Origin: an uncultured Lentisphaeria bacterium
GTDB lineage: Bacteria > Verrucomicrobiota > Lentisphaeria > Victivallales > Victivallaceae
NCBI GenBank assembly: GCA_903821255.1
Contig: CAIJKT010000817.1
Coordinates: forward strand, 1-5,034
Length of the DNA: 5,034 nt
Reading direction: 5' to 3'
In this document: in pieces, positions 1-4,858 of the stretch
How positions within the stretch are numbered: position 1 is the first letter of the stretch
How the letters are laid out: the number at the start of each line of letters is the position of its first letter
Translations under genes and position numbers: made by a program
Notes under the pieces: model-generated
Databases searched by the model: none
What the model was told of the DNA's origin: nothing
Seen by the model: the letters and a program-made list of their open reading frames with translations, nothing else

Positions 1-675
1 GTTGCGGATAATCTGGATCTGCGGACGCGGCACGCCCAGCATCGCCAGAACGACCGGGTTTGCCACCAGCACCTTGGTGAACAGCGTCCAGAATTCCGGT
101 TCGATCCGGGCATACAGCTCGCGTTGTTCGTCGAGCGAAGCGCTGTCCAGAACGGCGAACAGCATTCCACGCAACTCCTTGCGCAACTTGAGGTACTGAT
201 TAATCATCAGCGCCACATTGCCGGCCGCGCCGTGATAGTAAAACGACTTGCGGATGCCTTTGCCGGAGAAATAGTTCATGTGCTGCCGCCAGAATTCGAC
301 GGCATATCCGGGCATGGAATCCTTCAGGAAGTCGAATACCGGCAGATAATTTTCGTGGCGGCCGAGTCCGAACAACTGGAAGAAATCTTCGTGTTCGAGT
401 TTTGCGGCGGCGGCCATTTTCAGATGCAGCAGCGCGTTCTGTTTCGAGTTGACGTCCACGCAGTGGATTTCGCGCGGCGAGTCCAGCAGATAATTGAGGG
501 CATTGCAGCCGGCGCTGGTGATCATCACGACCCGGCTGTCGCCGTCAAGCTGCATCAGCCGGCGGTCGATCGCGGCATCCTCCCAGCAGGTGTTGTAAAT
601 CAGCCTGGAGCCATGAATCCGCCTGAACATGCAGTCATGCGCCAATTGTTTGAATGTGTTCCGCTTCTTCAACAT
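1..675 (-). CDS. btaA: BtaA-like (DUF3419) SAM:diacylglycerol 3-amino-3-carboxypropyltransferase, C-terminus cut by window edge
   Basis: Translating the minus strand from the ATG at 675 gives 225 uninterrupted codons to the window edge. Family members run to about 400 residues, so the last 40-45% lies outside. Seen: YNTCWED at 27-33; a SAM-binding stretch (VVMITSAGCNAL, 49-60, followed by VDVN at 73-76 and QNALLHLK); FFQLFG at 98-103; SFYYHGAAGN at 144-153; SLDEQRELYARIEPEFW at about 180-196; GVPRPQ at 214-219. These are the landmarks I know for DUF3419/BtaA. Known for the family: BtaA moves the 3-amino-3-carboxypropyl group of S-adenosylmethionine onto diacylglycerol, giving diacylglycerylhomoserine; the separate methyltransferase BtaB then makes the betaine lipid. 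The start is set by an AAAGGAGGAA Shine-Dalgarno lying inside the upstream phosphoesterase gene, which this gene overlaps by 41 nt. A btaB could follow beyond position 1 and cannot be seen. DUF3419 membership is firmer than the exact substrate. Confidence 0.85.
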   Translation of the reverse strand, partial: MLKKRNTFKQLAHDCMFRRIHGSRLIYNTCWEDAAIDRRLMQLDGDSRVVMITSAGCNALNYLLDSPREIHCVDVNSKQNALLHLKMAAAAKLEHEDFFQLFGLGRHENYLPVFDFLKDSMPGYAVEFWRQHMNYFSGKGIRKSFYYHGAAGNVALMINQYLKLRKELRGMLFAVLDSASLDEQRELYARIEPEFWTLFTKVLVANPVVLAMLGVPRPQIQIIRN

Positions 676-1450
676 ACAGTTCCTCCTTTATATTTTTTCT
701 TAATTCCGACATTGCGAATGCGTCCAGATTGATTAATTCGATTTCGCCGGTCATGGACTCGGCGACCGCCGACATGTTTTCAGTCCAGCAGCCGCAGTTT
801 GCATAAAGATAGCCGTCAATCATGCGGAGCTCCGGCGTGTGAATGTGTCCGCAGATGATTCCGTCAACCTTGCGGCTCCTGGCCTCGGCCACCACCAGGT
901 GCTCAAAATCATTGATGAATTTAACCACGTTCTTGACTTTGGTTTTGAGGTAGCGCGACAGTGACCAGTCATAGCCGAACAGCATAAGCGCTTTGTTGAT
1001 GACCCGGCTCAGCAGCAGCGCCATGTCATAACAGCGGTCGCCGAGGGTATAGAGAAACATGAGTTTTTCGTTAAGCACGCCGTCAAACTTATCTCCGTGC
1101 AGGAGCAGCAGGCGGCGCGAACCGGCGGTTATGTGGATATCCTCCCTGCGAATCTTGATTCCGGCAAAATCCATGCCCGCCATATCCCGGAGGTCCTTGT
1201 CGTGATTGCCGGGAATGTAGATTACTTCAACCCCTTTTTTGACCATTTTGAAAATCCGGCGGATAAGTGCGTTATGGTCCGGGTCCCAGTAGAATTTACG
1301 CTTGATCGCACTCACATCAATAATGTCGCCGAGCAGAACAATTTTTTCAGCCTCCACCGCTTTCAGGAACTCATTCAGACACCGGCTCCGGCTGACTTTC
1401 GAGCCCATGTGCACATCGCTGATAAACAGAGTCCTGTATTTAGTTTTCAT
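635..1450 (-). CDS. plcP: Calcineurin-like phosphoesterase of the PlcP (phospholipase C-type)/LpxH superfamily
   Basis: A complete 271-residue protein with the full binuclear-metal phosphoesterase motif set: SDVH (11-14), GDIID (41-45), GNHD (81-84), HGD (118-120) and GHIH (201-204). No signal peptide or clear membrane span is visible, so a cytoplasmic, membrane-peripheral location is likely. The stretch from WSLSRYLKTKVKN (162-174) through FEHLVVAEAR (182-191) to the GHIH and CGCWTE region (219-224) matches what I remember of PlcP from Sinorhizobium better than LpxH, which also belongs to this superfamily. PlcP removes the phosphorylated head group of phospholipids, leaving diacylglycerol, during phosphate shortage. 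The downstream partner is a BtaA-like enzyme that consumes diacylglycerol, which supports this role. The start is ATG 1450 with AAGGAA just upstream. The last 30 or so residues are acidic and charged, and their coding sequence carries the start of btaA. UDP-2,3-diacylglucosamine hydrolase (LpxH) is the main alternative. Confidence 0.8.
   Translation of the reverse strand: MKTKYRTLFISDVHMGSKVSRSRCLNEFLKAVEAEKIVLLGDIIDVSAIKRKFYWDPDHNALIRRIFKMVKKGVEVIYIPGNHDKDLRDMAGMDFAGIKIRREDIHITAGSRRLLLLHGDKFDGVLNEKLMFLYTLGDRCYDMALLLSRVINKALMLFGYDWSLSRYLKTKVKNVVKFINDFEHLVVAEARSRKVDGIICGHIHTPELRMIDGYLYANCGCWTENMSAVAESMTGEIELINLDAFAMSELRKNIKEELYVEEAEHIQTIGA
681..690 (-). promoter_or_regulatory. Strong ribosome binding site inside the phosphoesterase gene, fixing the btaA start
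   Basis: The minus strand reads AAAGGAGGAA, with GGAGG ending six bases before the ATG at 673-675. The same bases encode Lys-Glu-Glu of the upstream gene. This near-perfect Shine-Dalgarno supports ATG 675 as the start despite the 41-nt overlap, and suggests the two proteins are translated from one message with coupling. Confidence 0.8.
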
Positions 1451-1754
1451 TAATTCCTTTTTGCATCCTTTTCCGATTGCCTGGTTTTTCCTTCCGGTTT
1501 ATTGAGTAACGTTTCTTCATAATATATAGAATATGCCGCTTGTGTAAGAACGGCGTTGCCGGCGGATTAGCTTTTGGTTAATTTTCAGATACTAACATAA
1601 TCCTGATATTGTGCTTTGATTGCAGTCAAGTCGCGGAACAGATGCGGCAGGATACCGTAGATTTAAAGAAAACTGTATTTGATTTTTATTTTAATGGCGT
1701 TATTTTGTGTCTTATCTTTATATATTATCAATCCGTTAATACCAAAGATTAATT
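1451..1754. other. Divergent AT-rich gene gap, 304 bp
   Basis: This gap separates the minus-strand lipid operon from the plus-strand membrane-protein and glycosyltransferase pair, so it must hold promoters for both directions. The minus-strand promoter is listed separately. For the plus strand, the stretch 1675-1735 is strongly AT-rich and contains TATATT/TATTAT-like hexamers near 1718-1727, but no good -35 box at the right distance, so I do not call a specific site. No hairpin with a U-tract, riboswitch-like fold or RNA gene was recognised. A 67-codon plus-strand frame starting at 1679 runs into the next gene and is not supported. Confidence 0.6.
1521..1548 (-). promoter_or_regulatory. Candidate sigma70-like promoter of the plcP-btaA operon
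   Basis: Reading the minus strand, CTTACA (1548-1543, four of six matches to TTGACA) is followed after 16 bases by TATATT (1526-1521, five of six to TATAAT). Transcription would start near 1513, leaving a leader of about 60 nt before ATG 1450. I looked for two direct CTGTCAT-like half-sites (Pho box) around it and saw none, so phosphate control by a classical PhoB site is not supported here. Confidence 0.5.
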
Positions 1755-2102
1755 ATGACTCGACTGACAAAGAGATTAATTGTACTTGTATCCTGTCTGG
1801 CCTGGGGGATCGCCTCTATGCTGTTTTTTGTTTATGCCCCGTCGGCGACGGATCCGGACAGCCTGCTGATGAGAGCTGCTGAATTATCCTGCAACTGCAC
1901 ATTTAAAATATCCTCAATGACCGAATCCATGGCTGGAAGCCCTGCTGTCGCATTGGTATTTTTTTTCATATATCAAATTGCCGTTTATCTATTGCTCGGC
2001 TGGGGATTGGCCGTAGCTGTTTTCCCTGCAAAAAAGGCAGCAAAGAATATTGAACCAAACCCCGCTGCCGCCGCGGCTGAGCAGCCATCAAAAAGCGAAT
2101 AA
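1755..2102 (+). CDS. Small two-span membrane protein of unknown function
   Basis: A 115-residue protein that I do not recognise. Visible: a basic N-terminus (MTRLTKR), a hydrophobic segment at about 8-28, a short polar stretch with a CNC pair (46-48) and an additional Cys14 in the first span, a second long hydrophobic segment at about 63-90, and an Ala/Pro/Lys-rich hydrophilic tail (91-115). The positive N-terminus and the lysines after the second span suggest both ends are cytoplasmic, with a loop of about 35 residues outside. The start ATG 1755 has only a weak ribosome site. An in-frame ATG at 1821 has GGGGGA upstream but would delete the first span, so I prefer 1755. The glycosyltransferase gene starts 34 nt after the stop on the same strand, so the two are probably cotranscribed. 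A membrane partner for that enzyme is a guess from position only. Confidence 0.7.
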   Translation: MTRLTKRLIVLVSCLAWGIASMLFFVYAPSATDPDSLLMRAAELSCNCTFKISSMTESMAGSPAVALVFFFIYQIAVYLLLGWGLAVAVFPAKKAAKNIEPNPAAAAAEQPSKSE

Positions 2103-2136
2103 CCGCCAAGCCTGAGCCAATTTCAAGGGCATAGTC

Positions 2137-2853
2137 ATGTTTGATTATTCCGTCATCATTCCTGCCTATAATGAAGAACTGCACCTGCCGGATACTTTGC
2201 ATAACTTGCGGAAGGCGATGGCGGCGGCGGAATCTTTGCGCGGCGAGATCATCGTTGTCGATAATAATTCCACTGACCGTACTGCTGAAATTGCCCGGGA
2301 AGCCGGGGCCGTAGTCATTTTCGAATCACATAACCAGATTTCCCGCGCCAGAAATTGCGGCGGCCGGGCGGCAGACAGTTCCAGCCTGATTTTTCTGGAT
2401 GCCGATACCAGAATCACGCCCGTGATTCTGCGCAAATCACTGGAAATGCTGCGGTCGGGCAAATATTACGGAGGGGGGATCAAAATCGGATTTCCGGAAG
2501 ATGCGCCGCTGCTTATCAGGCTGTTCACCAAACTATGGAACAGCCATGCGGGCATCCGGAAATGGGTCGCCGGATGCTATATTTTCTGTCTGAAAGAAGC
2601 CTTCGATGATATCGGCGGGTTCCGGGAGGACGTTTATGCCGCGGAAGAAATTTATTTCGCTAAAAGCATGGCAAAATGGGGCAGGAAAAAGCAATTGGAT
2701 TTCGGTTACATCAGCACCGAATTCATTCAAACTTCACCCAGGAAAATAGATGAGCACTCCACGCTGAAACTGCTGGCGATCATGCTGCTGCTCGGAACAT
2801 TCCCTTTTCTGCAAAAATCCAGGCGCATGTGCAAAATATGGTATAACCGGTAA
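2137..2853 (+). CDS. Family 2 (GT-A fold) glycosyltransferase
   Basis: A complete 238-residue protein with the classic GT2 layout: SVIIPAYNEE (5-14) in the nucleotide-sugar binding fold; DNNSTDRT (42-49); SRARNCGGRAA (69-79); the metal-binding DAD (88-90) after the strand SLIFLD; VAGCYIF (144-150); GGFRED (160-165); and an acidic pair EE (170-171) where the catalytic base usually lies. It transfers a sugar, or a phosphosugar-like group, from a nucleotide-activated donor to an acceptor that cannot be named from sequence. A hydrophobic segment near the C-terminus (about 209-226) could bind the membrane face, but there is no multi-span domain as in processive or dolichol-type enzymes. The ATG at 2137 has CAAGGG about nine bases upstream. 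It follows the small membrane protein by 34 nt and is divergent from the lipid-remodelling operon. A glycolipid or surface-glycan role is inference. Confidence 0.88.
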   Translation: MFDYSVIIPAYNEELHLPDTLHNLRKAMAAAESLRGEIIVVDNNSTDRTAEIAREAGAVVIFESHNQISRARNCGGRAADSSSLIFLDADTRITPVILRKSLEMLRSGKYYGGGIKIGFPEDAPLLIRLFTKLWNSHAGIRKWVAGCYIFCLKEAFDDIGGFREDVYAAEEIYFAKSMAKWGRKKQLDFGYISTEFIQTSPRKIDEHSTLKLLAIMLLLGTFPFLQKSRRMCKIWYNR

Positions 2854-2871
2854 GGACAGATGCTTGATTTT

Positions 2872-2901
2872 CTTCCGGCAGTATTGTCAATCTGCCGGAA
2901 G
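2872..2901. terminator. Hairpin between convergent genes, possible bidirectional terminator
   Basis: A perfect 10-bp inverted repeat (CTTCCGGCAG at 2872-2881 and CTGCCGGAAG at 2892-2901) encloses ten bases that can add a few further pairs (ATT with AAT). It sits 18 nt after the glycosyltransferase stop and 18 nt beyond the end of the minus-strand secreted-protein gene, exactly where a shared terminator is expected. Neither strand has a proper U-tract after the stem, so it is not a textbook intrinsic terminator; it may act with Rho or block 3'-end decay. Confidence 0.55.
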
Positions 2902-2919
2902 TAAAGTAAAGGAAATCTG

Positions 2920-3678
2920 TTACCGCCGTCCGCCGCCGCCACGTTCACCGCCGCCGCCACGTTCACCTGCGCGTTCGCCGCCGTGTACGGCTTCACGTTC
3001 GATGCCGCTATGCTGCAAACCGCCGCCCTGCCGACTTTCAAACGAACGTCCGTTGTTGCGGAGCGCGGAGCGGTATTGCTGCGTCGGCCTGTTCTGCAGA
3101 TTATGTTTGTAGGGGTAATATCTGCCGCCGTGCCAGAGTCCGTGCTGATGGTAATAATGGGCCGGGCAGTAATGTCCGTTGGAATAAACCCAGTGATTGT
3201 TCCAGTACCAGTGATGCCAATAGTTGTACGGGTAGCAACTGCCGTTCCAGTTTACCCATTGCGGTGCGCCGCCGTATGCGACTTGCATATCATAGGGAAT
3301 GGAATCCCCTGGATTTACGGTAATGGTATTTCCGGGGGTCTGCTGAACATTGTCGGCATTGGTCAGCGCCTGCTGCGGAATGTAATCGCCGGGCGACGCA
3401 TTGTCCGGCAGGGTGCTTCCCTGATTAGCCTGAAGCTGCTGCTGAAAAGCCGCCGCTTTCATCGGGTCGTAGCCGAAAGAGGTCGCTTCGTCCAGCGGCA
3501 TGTCCATAAAATCGGCCCAGCCCGCCGCTCCGTTGCAGACAAAATTAATCCCGATCGGAGTTGTCTCGGTAACCTGGATATTATTGAATGCGGCCCCGTT
3601 GTTTAAAACCAGATCGGTGGAATAAGATACGAACGGACACAGCATCAGCGCGGCCAGCAGTACAAAGATTTTTTTCAT
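2920..3678 (-). CDS. Secreted His/Tyr/Trp-rich protein with Gly-Glu-Arg repeat tail, PVC-type N-terminal module
   Basis: A 252-residue protein. Residues 1-20 form a signal peptide (MKKIFVLLAALMLCPFVSYS); Cys14 is not in a proper lipobox, so export to the periplasm or beyond is likelier than lipidation. Residues 22-78 carry a small module ('LVLNNGAAFNNIQV ... FGYDPMKAAAF') that I recognise as a pattern recurring in secreted proteins of the PVC group; its function is not known to me. Next comes a Gln/Asn/Pro-rich linker (about 79-135). Residues 138-192 are dense in Trp, Tyr and His (for example YNYWHHWYWNNHW), with about ten His and two Cys, which could bind metal or carbohydrate. The end (about 210-252) is basic and Gly-rich with a GERGGG repeat. 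The start is ATG 3678 with GGAGGAGAGG just upstream and a near-consensus promoter before that. It looks like a single-gene unit, convergent with the glycosyltransferase. Exact function unknown. Confidence 0.8.
   Translation of the reverse strand: MKKIFVLLAALMLCPFVSYSTDLVLNNGAAFNNIQVTETTPIGINFVCNGAAGWADFMDMPLDEATSFGYDPMKAAAFQQQLQANQGSTLPDNASPGDYIPQQALTNADNVQQTPGNTITVNPGDSIPYDMQVAYGGAPQWVNWNGSCYPYNYWHHWYWNNHWVYSNGHYCPAHYYHQHGLWHGGRYYPYKHNLQNRPTQQYRSALRNNGRSFESRQGGGLQHSGIEREAVHGGERAGERGGGGERGGGGRR
2931..2966 (-). repeat. Two perfect 18-bp tandem repeats in the 3' end of the secreted-protein gene
   Basis: Positions 2931-2948 and 2949-2966 are identical (CGCCGCCGCCACGTTCAC on the plus strand). 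In the minus-strand gene each unit encodes Gly-Glu-Arg-Gly-Gly-Gly. A degenerate third unit (2967-2983) encodes GERAGERG-like sequence. The in-frame 18-bp length means copy-number change would not break the gene. Confidence 0.85.
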
Positions 3679-3711
3679 GACACCTCTCCTCCATCATTAG
3701 ATTATATCATA

Positions 3712-3740
3712 ATAATACTATCCGTAATAATCTTTGTCAA
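3712..3740 (-). promoter_or_regulatory. Near-consensus sigma70-type promoter of the secreted-protein gene
   Basis: On the minus strand, TTGACA (3740-3735) is a perfect -35 box, followed after 17 bases by TATTAT (3717-3712, five of six to TATAAT). Transcription would begin near 3705, giving a leader of about 27 nt that contains the GGAGG ribosome site at 3692-3688 and leads to ATG 3678. Optimal boxes, spacing and ribosome site predict high, largely constitutive expression. Confidence 0.75.
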
Positions 3741-3816
3741 ATCCTGAACAGAATTCCAGATATCTTAGTAGTATGGAGAATTGTATTTTCGTCTTTCCTG
3801 ATGATTGCATGGCAAT

Positions 3817-3932
3817 CTTTGGAGTGCGACACTCCCGTGTCGCTTTGGATTCAGGATAAAATCCAAACAGCGGACAGAGATACAGAAAAAATGGCGGAAA
3901 CCAACGCGGCGCAGGGGTGCCGCAGTCCAAAG
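3817..3932. repeat. 116-bp inverted-repeat element (MITE-like or PVC intergenic repeat)
   Basis: The ends 3817-3852 and the reverse complement of 3932-3897 match at 28 of 36 positions, both beginning CTTTGGA. Each end contains its own hairpin: GCGACAC-TCCC-GTGTCGC (3826-3843) and GCGGCGC-AGGG-GTGCCGC (3906-3923, one G-T pair). A further 8-bp stem TTTGGATT/AATCCAAA joins 3844-3851 to 3860-3867. The middle (3868-3896) is unstructured and encodes nothing recognisable. No flanking target duplication is evident. The TTTGGAGTGCG...-type ends resemble dispersed repeats I associate with Verrucomicrobiota and Lentisphaerota genomes; this is recollection and was not searched. Short frames on both strands here merely translate the element. 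Confidence 0.65.
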
Positions 3933-3949
3933 TCAGGCGGAGCGCCTGA
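3933..3949. repeat. Short GC-rich hairpin abutting the inverted-repeat element
   Basis: TCAGGCG and CGCCTGA form a perfect 7-bp stem around GAG. It begins at the base after the 116-bp element ends, so it may be part of the same repeat unit. No U-tract follows on either strand. Confidence 0.6.
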
Positions 3950-3965
3950 CAGATCAAGTTCCGGC

Positions 3966-3986
3966 AAAATCAGCGTTTTTTCGCTG
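3966..3986 (-). terminator. Weak candidate intrinsic terminator for the 4019-4693 gene
   Basis: On the minus strand, 33 nt past the stop codon region, CAGCG-AAAAAA-CGCTG (3986-3971) is followed by ATTTT (3970-3966). The stem is only five base pairs and the T-tract four, so it is a modest terminator. The hairpins of the inverted-repeat element further on could add to the stop. Confidence 0.4.
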
Positions 3987-4018
3987 CGGTAAGGCATAGG
4001 TCTGCCTCGCTTAATGCG

Positions 4019-4693
4019 TTATTCGTCATCCGTATTGTCATAGTCGGGAACTTTGACCAGGGTATTTTCGGTATAAATCCGGCTGAACTCATTAAAGGCT
4101 TTGCTGTAACGTTCAAGGTTGTGACGGCTGAAACTTTTCTTGGAATACTCGCGGTAACGGGTTATCTGGGAGCGGGAGATCGTCTGGAGTTCCGAAACAC
4201 ACTGGGCGATGCTCATTTCGCTTTCGCCGAAGATCTCATCGGTTTTCCGCAACTGTCCGGTAATGTCATTGCCGATGAACTCGCTCAGCATGTCTTCCTC
4301 TTTGAACAGCGACAGTTCATGCTCGACCAGGTCATTCGCCGCCTGCACCGTATTTTTCAGTACCGCCAGATAGCGCAGGAATTTAGTTTCTTTAAACCCT
4401 TTGTCGTCCTGGTAAAGCGCGGTGACGATGGCCTCGGTATCGCGGATGGCAATCTCCAGCATGGATACCGCTTTCAGGTAAATTTCCTTGCGTTCCTGAT
4501 CGCGGTTGGCGAACAGGTTGTTGTTGAGAAGTTGTTCCGCCCGGTCGTAGGCGGCGTCACGGCGTCCCATCAGCGGCGGAATGTTCATTAAAACCAGATA
4601 ATCGGCGCTTTGCCGCCGTGGTCTGGACGGGGCCATCTGCCGTATGGTCTTTTTTACTTTGGCCAGCACTTCACTATGAAACCGAGGATTCAA
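4019..4693 (-). CDS. Soluble helical protein of unknown function, TTG start
   Basis: A 224-residue protein that I do not recognise. No signal peptide or membrane span is visible. The N-terminal 30 residues are basic (KVKKTIRQMAPSRPRRQ). From about 44 to 205 the composition is almost entirely helix-forming, with heptad-like stretches (YDRAEQLL..., ERKEIYLKAVSMLEIAIRDTEAIV, LKNTVQAANDLVEHELSLF), suggesting a helical bundle or coiled-coil scaffold. The C-terminus is acidic (DYDNTDDE). A basic head, helical middle and acidic tail could suit a protein-protein or nucleic-acid-associated role, but no catalytic motif is seen. The start is TTG at 4693 because a GGAGG ribosome site lies nine bases upstream and the first internal ATGs (Met20, Met36) have no comparable site. 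It appears to be a single-gene unit with a weak terminator downstream. Confidence 0.75.
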   Translation of the reverse strand: MNPRFHSEVLAKVKKTIRQMAPSRPRRQSADYLVLMNIPPLMGRRDAAYDRAEQLLNNNLFANRDQERKEIYLKAVSMLEIAIRDTEAIVTALYQDDKGFKETKFLRYLAVLKNTVQAANDLVEHELSLFKEEDMLSEFIGNDITGQLRKTDEIFGESEMSIAQCVSELQTISRSQITRYREYSKKSFSRHNLERYSKAFNEFSRIYTENTLVKVPDYDNTDDE

Positions 4694-4702
4694 GGTATTC
4701 TG

Positions 4703-4707
4703 CCTCC
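4703..4707 (-). promoter_or_regulatory. Ribosome binding site deciding the TTG start of the 4019-4693 gene
   Basis: The minus strand reads GGAGG at 4707-4703, nine bases before TTG 4693-4691. No ATG or GTG in frame is placed better, so TTG is the best supported start. Confidence 0.65.
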
Positions 4708-4741
4708 GTATATTTTCAGTTTTAAAAGACTCACTACTCTT

Positions 4742-4769
4742 AAAATAAGTTTTATTCCAATTTTTGCAA
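4742..4769 (-). promoter_or_regulatory. Weak candidate promoter of the 4019-4693 gene
   Basis: On the minus strand, TTGCAA (4769-4764) and TATTTT (4747-4742) are separated by 16 bases, each matching the sigma70 boxes at four or five of six positions. The whole stretch 4711-4770 is AT-rich, which makes chance matches easy. Confidence 0.3.
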
Positions 4770-4858
4770 ACCGTCTTTCAAGGAATGCCCCGGTAATACC
4801 ATAATCAGGAATTGGCAGTTATACTCTGCACGGCTGAAAATTTAACAATAGATTGCGA

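Larger units (their letters stand above)
3741..4018. other. Non-coding gap holding the repeat cluster
   Basis: Between the secreted-protein promoter and the end of the next minus-strand gene there is no supported gene. It holds the 116-bp inverted-repeat element, the adjacent hairpin, the weak terminator and a small 5-bp hairpin AGGCA/TGCCT (3992-4007). Positions 3741-3816 are plain AT-rich sequence with no signal that I could identify. Confidence 0.6.

Noticed and set aside
124..732. 202-codon plus-strand open frame
   Set aside because: It lies opposite the BtaA-like gene, whose minus-strand translation carries clear family motifs and a strong ribosome site; the plus frame has no recognisable content.
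635..1450. Calling the phosphoesterase LpxH (lipid A synthesis)
   Set aside because: The motif set is shared by the superfamily, but the mid-region and the overlap with a BtaA-like gene fit PlcP better. Kept as the main alternative.
1097..1453. 118-codon plus-strand open frame
   Set aside because: Antisense shadow of the phosphoesterase gene, which holds all five metal-binding motifs.
1679..1882. 67-codon plus-strand frame with a hydrophobic start, overlapping the small membrane protein
   Set aside because: Ends inside the 1755-2102 gene in another frame, has no ribosome site, and its hydrophobicity follows from the AT-rich composition.
2137..2853. Calling the GT2 enzyme Agt, the glycolipid synthase often linked to plcP
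   Set aside because: It is clearly shorter than the processive Agt-type enzymes I know and has only general GT2 motifs, so the specific name is not supported.
2983..3606. 207-codon plus-strand open frame
   Set aside because: Antisense to the secreted protein, which has a signal peptide, a strong ribosome site and a near-consensus promoter; the plus frame has none.
3817..3949. CRISPR array or riboswitch
   Set aside because: The repeats are inverted rather than regularly spaced direct repeats, and no known riboswitch core is visible.
3718..3999. Short open frames on both strands (about 63-79 codons)
   Set aside because: They translate the inverted-repeat element and its flanks; no ribosome sites, and one overlaps the promoter of the secreted-protein gene.
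4121..4591. 156-codon plus-strand open frame
   Set aside because: Antisense shadow of the 4019-4693 gene; no start signal and no family resemblance.
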